From the NCBI RefSeq assembly GCF_001552475.1, contig NZ_BCRG01000014.1, positions 43,590 to 107,589 on the forward strand: a DNA stretch of 64,000 bases, read 5' to 3'. The position numbers and the translations under genes are program-made. Positions within the stretch are counted from its first letter, which is position 1; every line of letters begins with the position of its first letter. Shown here piece by piece: positions 61,329 to 64,000 of this stretch. The notes beneath the pieces were generated by a model. The model did no database searches and was not told the DNA's origin. It saw only the letters and a list, made by a program, of their open reading frames with translations. The stretch comes from Microbacterium oleivorans NBRC 103075. Lineage in GTDB: Bacteria > Actinomycetota > Actinomycetes > Actinomycetales > Microbacteriaceae.

Positions 61329-61342
61329 AAGCCCCGGTCCGC

Positions 61343-61348
61343 TAGGCT
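61343..61348 (+). promoter_or_regulatory. -10 element of leuS
   Basis: TAGGCT; predicted start near 61355, which lies downstream of the first in-frame ATG (61352). Confidence 0.5.
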
Positions 61349-61396
61349 GAAATGGCGCTTTCGCGCGCCCTCCCGACTTTGCACGATTGGTTCACC

Positions 61397-63976
61397 GTGT
61401 CCTCCAGCACCTCCTCCGACGCATCGGCTCCCGAGCAGGCGAGCTTCGATTCCCGCGCCATCCAGAACAAGTGGCAGGCGCGATGGGCGGAGTCGGACCC
61501 GTTCAAGGCCGGTGGCAGCGACGACACCCGGCCGCGCAAGTACGTCCTCGGGATGTTCCCGTACCCGTCCGGCGACCTGCACATGGGTCACGCGGAGAAC
61601 TACGCCTACGTCGACGCCGTCGCGCGGTTCTGGCGTCACCGCGGGTACAACGTGCTGAACCCCATCGGTTGGGACTCGTTCGGTCTCCCCGCCGAGAACG
61701 CCGCCATCAAGGGCGGCGCCGGTTCGGACCCGCGCGAGTGGACCTACAACAACATCGACCAGCACAAGGTCAGCTTCCGTGCCTTCGGGTCGTCCTACGA
61801 CTGGAGCCGCGTGCTCCACACGAGCGACCCCGAGTACTACCGCTGGAACCAGTGGCTGTTCCAGCGGCTGTTCGAGCGTGGACTCGCGTATCGCAAGCAG
61901 AGCGCCGTGAACTGGTGCCCCAACGATCAGACCGTCCTCGCCAACGAGCAGGTCGTTGACGGTCACTGCGAGCGGTGCGGGTTCGAGGTCGTCAAGAAGA
62001 AGCTGACGCAGTGGTACTTCAAGATCACGGAGTACGCCGACCGGCTGCTCGACGACCTGAACCAGCTCGAAGGGTTCTGGCCGCACAAGGTGCTGCAGAT
62101 GCAGCGCAACTGGATCGGCCGCTCCATCGGCGCCGACATCGACTTCGAGATCGAGGGCCGCGACGACAAGATCAGTGTCTTCTCGACTCGGCCCGACACG
62201 CTGCACGGCGCGACGTTTATGGTCGTCGCGCCCGACTCCGACCTCGCTGCCGAGCTCGCGGAAGGTTCGTCCACCGAAGTGCAGACGCGCTTCCGGAGCT
62301 ACCTCGACACCGTGCAGAAGACGAGCGAGATAGAGCGTCAGACCGCCGACCGCCCCAAGACGGGTGTGTTCCTCGACCGCTTCGCGATCAACCCGATCAA
62401 CGGCGAACGTCTGCCGATCTGGGCTGCCGACTACGTCCTCGCCGACTACGGACACGGCGCCGTCATGGCCGTTCCCGCGCACGATCAGCGCGACCTCGAC
62501 TTCGCCCGGGCCTTCGGCCTGCCCGTGAAGGTCGTCGTCGACACGACGGCCCCCGTCACCGGTGCGATCCCGGTCATCGAGGTCGATGAGGACGGCGTGC
62601 CGGTCGGCGAGGACATCGAGTCCATCGACCCGGCGCGCACCGGCACCGCTCTGACGGGCGACGGCCGACTCATCAACTCCAGTTCGCTCAACGGGCTGTC
62701 CAAGCGCAACGCGATCGCCCGCGCGATCGAGGAGCTCGCTGCCGCCGGTACCGGCCGCGCCGCGAAGACCTACCGCCTCCGCGACTGGCTGATCTCGCGT
62801 CAGCGTTTCTGGGGCACGCCGATCCCGATGATCCACACCGAGGACGGTCGCATCGTCCCCGTTCCCGACGACCAGCTTCCCGTCGTGCTCCCGGATGCGA
62901 AGGGTCTCGACCTGAAGCCGAAGGGCACCTCGCCGCTGGGCGGGGCAGCGGAGTGGATGTCGACGGTCGATCCCGAGACGGGGGAGCCCGCGCTCCGCGA
63001 CGCGGACACCATGGACACGTTCGTGGACAGCTCCTGGTACTTCCTGCGCTTCTTGGCCCCGAAGGGGGCGACGGAGCCGTTCCCGACGGCCGAGGCATCC
63101 AAGTGGGCGCCGGTCGACTCGTACATCGGCGGCGTCGAGCACGCGATCCTGCATCTGCTGTACGCGCGGTTCATCACGAAGGTCCTCTTCGACATGGGTC
63201 TCGTCGACTTCACCGAGCCGTTCACGAGCCTGATCAACCAGGGCATGGTCCTGCTCGACGGGTCGAAGATGTCGAAGTCGAAGGGCAACCTCGTCGAGTT
63301 CGCATCGAGCATGGACGACCCGGGAGCGGACGCCGTGCGTGTCGCGATCGCGTTCGCCGGACCGGTTGAGGACGACATCAACTGGGAGGACGTCTCGACG
63401 ACGGGTGCCCAGAAGTTCCTCTCTCGCGCACTGCGTGTCGCCACCGATGTCGCGAGCCCGAGGGACGTGGTCTGGGCGGAGGGGGACACCTCGCTCCGCC
63501 GCGTCACTCACCGTCTCTGGGCGGATGTCGTGGGCCTCGTCGAGCAGTCGAAGTTCAACGTCGTCGTCGCGCGCCTCATGGAGCTCGTGAACGCCACGCG
63601 CAAGGCGATCGACTCGGGTGCCGGTGCTGCCGACCCCGCCGTCCGCGAGGCTGCCGAGGCCGTCGCGATGATCCTGGACCTCTTCGCCCCGCACACCGCG
63701 GAGGAGATGTGGGAGATCCTCGGGTACGAGCCGTTCGTCGGCGTCACGCCGTGGCGTCAGGCCGACCCGACCCTCCTCGTCGAGGAGTCGGTGACCGCCG
63801 TCGTCCAGGTCAACGGCAAGGTGCGCGGCACGCTCACCGTCCCCGCGAAGATCTCGGGCGACGAACTCGAGAAGCTCGCGCGGGCCGACGAGAAGGTGCG
63901 CCGGGCGATCGGCGACAAGGAGATCACGCGCGCCGTCGTGCGCGCGCCGAAGGTCGTCAGCTTCACCGTCGCCTAA
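61397..63976 (+). CDS. leuS: Leucyl-tRNA synthetase
   Basis: An 859-aa class I synthetase. HMGH in [14 protein letters not shown] is the HIGH motif (about residue 60), [13 protein letters not shown] follows, the editing domain is inserted after the ZN1 region ([20 protein letters not shown]), and MSKSKGN is the KMSKS loop. The ATG at 61352 would start before the predicted transcription start, so I prefer GTG 61397, giving a ~40-nt leader without an evident T-box; its ribosome site is weak and the start remains open. The stop is at 63974-63976; the last 24 bases hold nothing I can assign. Confidence 0.95.
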   Translation: MSSSTSSDASAPEQASFDSRAIQNKWQARWAESDPFKAGGSDDTRPRKYVLGMFPYPSGDLHMGHAENYAYVDAVARFWRHRGYNVLNPIGWDSFGLPAENAAIKGGAGSDPREWTYNNIDQHKVSFRAFGSSYDWSRVLHTSDPEYYRWNQWLFQRLFERGLAYRKQSAVNWCPNDQTVLANEQVVDGHCERCGFEVVKKKLTQWYFKITEYADRLLDDLNQLEGFWPHKVLQMQRNWIGRSIGADIDFEIEGRDDKISVFSTRPDTLHGATFMVVAPDSDLAAELAEGSSTEVQTRFRSYLDTVQKTSEIERQTADRPKTGVFLDRFAINPINGERLPIWAADYVLADYGHGAVMAVPAHDQRDLDFARAFGLPVKVVVDTTAPVTGAIPVIEVDEDGVPVGEDIESIDPARTGTALTGDGRLINSSSLNGLSKRNAIARAIEELAAAGTGRAAKTYRLRDWLISRQRFWGTPIPMIHTEDGRIVPVPDDQLPVVLPDAKGLDLKPKGTSPLGGAAEWMSTVDPETGEPALRDADTMDTFVDSSWYFLRFLAPKGATEPFPTAEASKWAPVDSYIGGVEHAILHLLYARFITKVLFDMGLVDFTEPFTSLINQGMVLLDGSKMSKSKGNLVEFASSMDDPGADAVRVAIAFAGPVEDDINWEDVSTTGAQKFLSRALRVATDVASPRDVVWAEGDTSLRRVTHRLWADVVGLVEQSKFNVVVARLMELVNATRKAIDSGAGAADPAVREAAEAVAMILDLFAPHTAEEMWEILGYEPFVGVTPWRQADPTLLVEESVTAVVQVNGKVRGTLTVPAKISGDELEKLARADEKVRRAIGDKEITRAVVRAPKVVSFTVA

Positions 63977-64000
63977 GGGTGTGGCGGGCTCGCACCCGCC

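Noticed and set aside
61349..61396. A leucine T-box or attenuator upstream of leuS
   Set aside because: The leader is too short and lacks T-box signatures; there is no Leu-rich leader peptide with a terminator.
60962..63694. A 910-codon open frame antisense to pabB/leuS
   Set aside because: It spans the end of one gene and most of another on the opposite strand and has no ribosome site or recognisable motif; a high-GC shadow.

Overview
The window is about 69% GC with actinobacterial gene organisation, most likely a chromosomal segment of a Microbacterium or close Microbacteriaceae relative. Supporting signs are the pafB-pafC-tatA-tatC-helY block, the tig-clpP1-clpP2-clpX block, the folC-ndk-rne-rplU-rpmA-obg-proB-proA-nadD-rsfS block, a eukaryal-type IleS preceded by an actinobacterial T-box, GAF-ANTAR regulators and many leaderless promoters. 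Gene content is almost wholly core. I see no insertion sequence, prophage, CRISPR array or recognisable defence island.

Layout. 1-8.4 kb: the end of a branched-chain 2-oxoacid dehydrogenase E2 gene with an acyl-CoA dehydrogenase, then housekeeping enzymes (histidine phosphatase, sirtuin, TrmH-like methyltransferase, SGNH hydrolase, SF2 helicase, ferritin-like/VIT1 protein). 8.5-13.8 kb: tRNA-Leu, an ABC-2 exporter, an M20 peptidase, UppP and a PAC2 protein. 13.9-22.1 kb: HAD phosphatase, TrmI, an FKBP lipoprotein, PafBC, TatAC and HelY. Here the Pup/proteasome genes that usually lie between trmI and pafBC are missing. 22.1-26.8 kb: tRNA-Gly and tRNA-Pro, then trigger factor, ClpP1, ClpP2 and ClpX. 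26.9-36.8 kb: M3 peptidase, an ArsR-like regulator with a striking operator, ValS, the methionine importer MetNIQ, an Ohr/OsmC protein, a GNAT enzyme and a pentapeptide-like protein. 36.8-53.2 kb: T-box-ileS-folC-DUF4233-ndk, VKOR, RNase E/G, L21-L27-Obg-ProB, ProA, NadD, a novel acidic membrane protein, RsfS and tRNA-Ala. 53.2-64 kb: LtrA, two GAF-ANTAR regulators, small orphans, a minus-strand dedA-app1-yedK run, PabB and LeuS.

Regulation is the most informative layer. At least eleven genes have a TAnnnT -10 hexamer ending exactly 7 nt before the start codon, which predicts leaderless mRNAs and corrects several starts. Against that background a few genes have structured or palindromic control regions: the ileS T-box, a folded rplU leader, a roughly 200-nt rne leader, a triple 14-nt repeat plus palindrome upstream of the ArsR-like gene, a shared divergent -10 between metN and the ohr-like gene, an inverted repeat around the clpP1 -10, and a leaderless 12-codon ORF whose stop overlaps the ltrA start.

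No multi-gene system here looks wholly undescribed. The best candidates for new biology are these control regions, the acidic TRRQ-repeat membrane protein between nadD and rsfS, and the tandem ANTAR pair.
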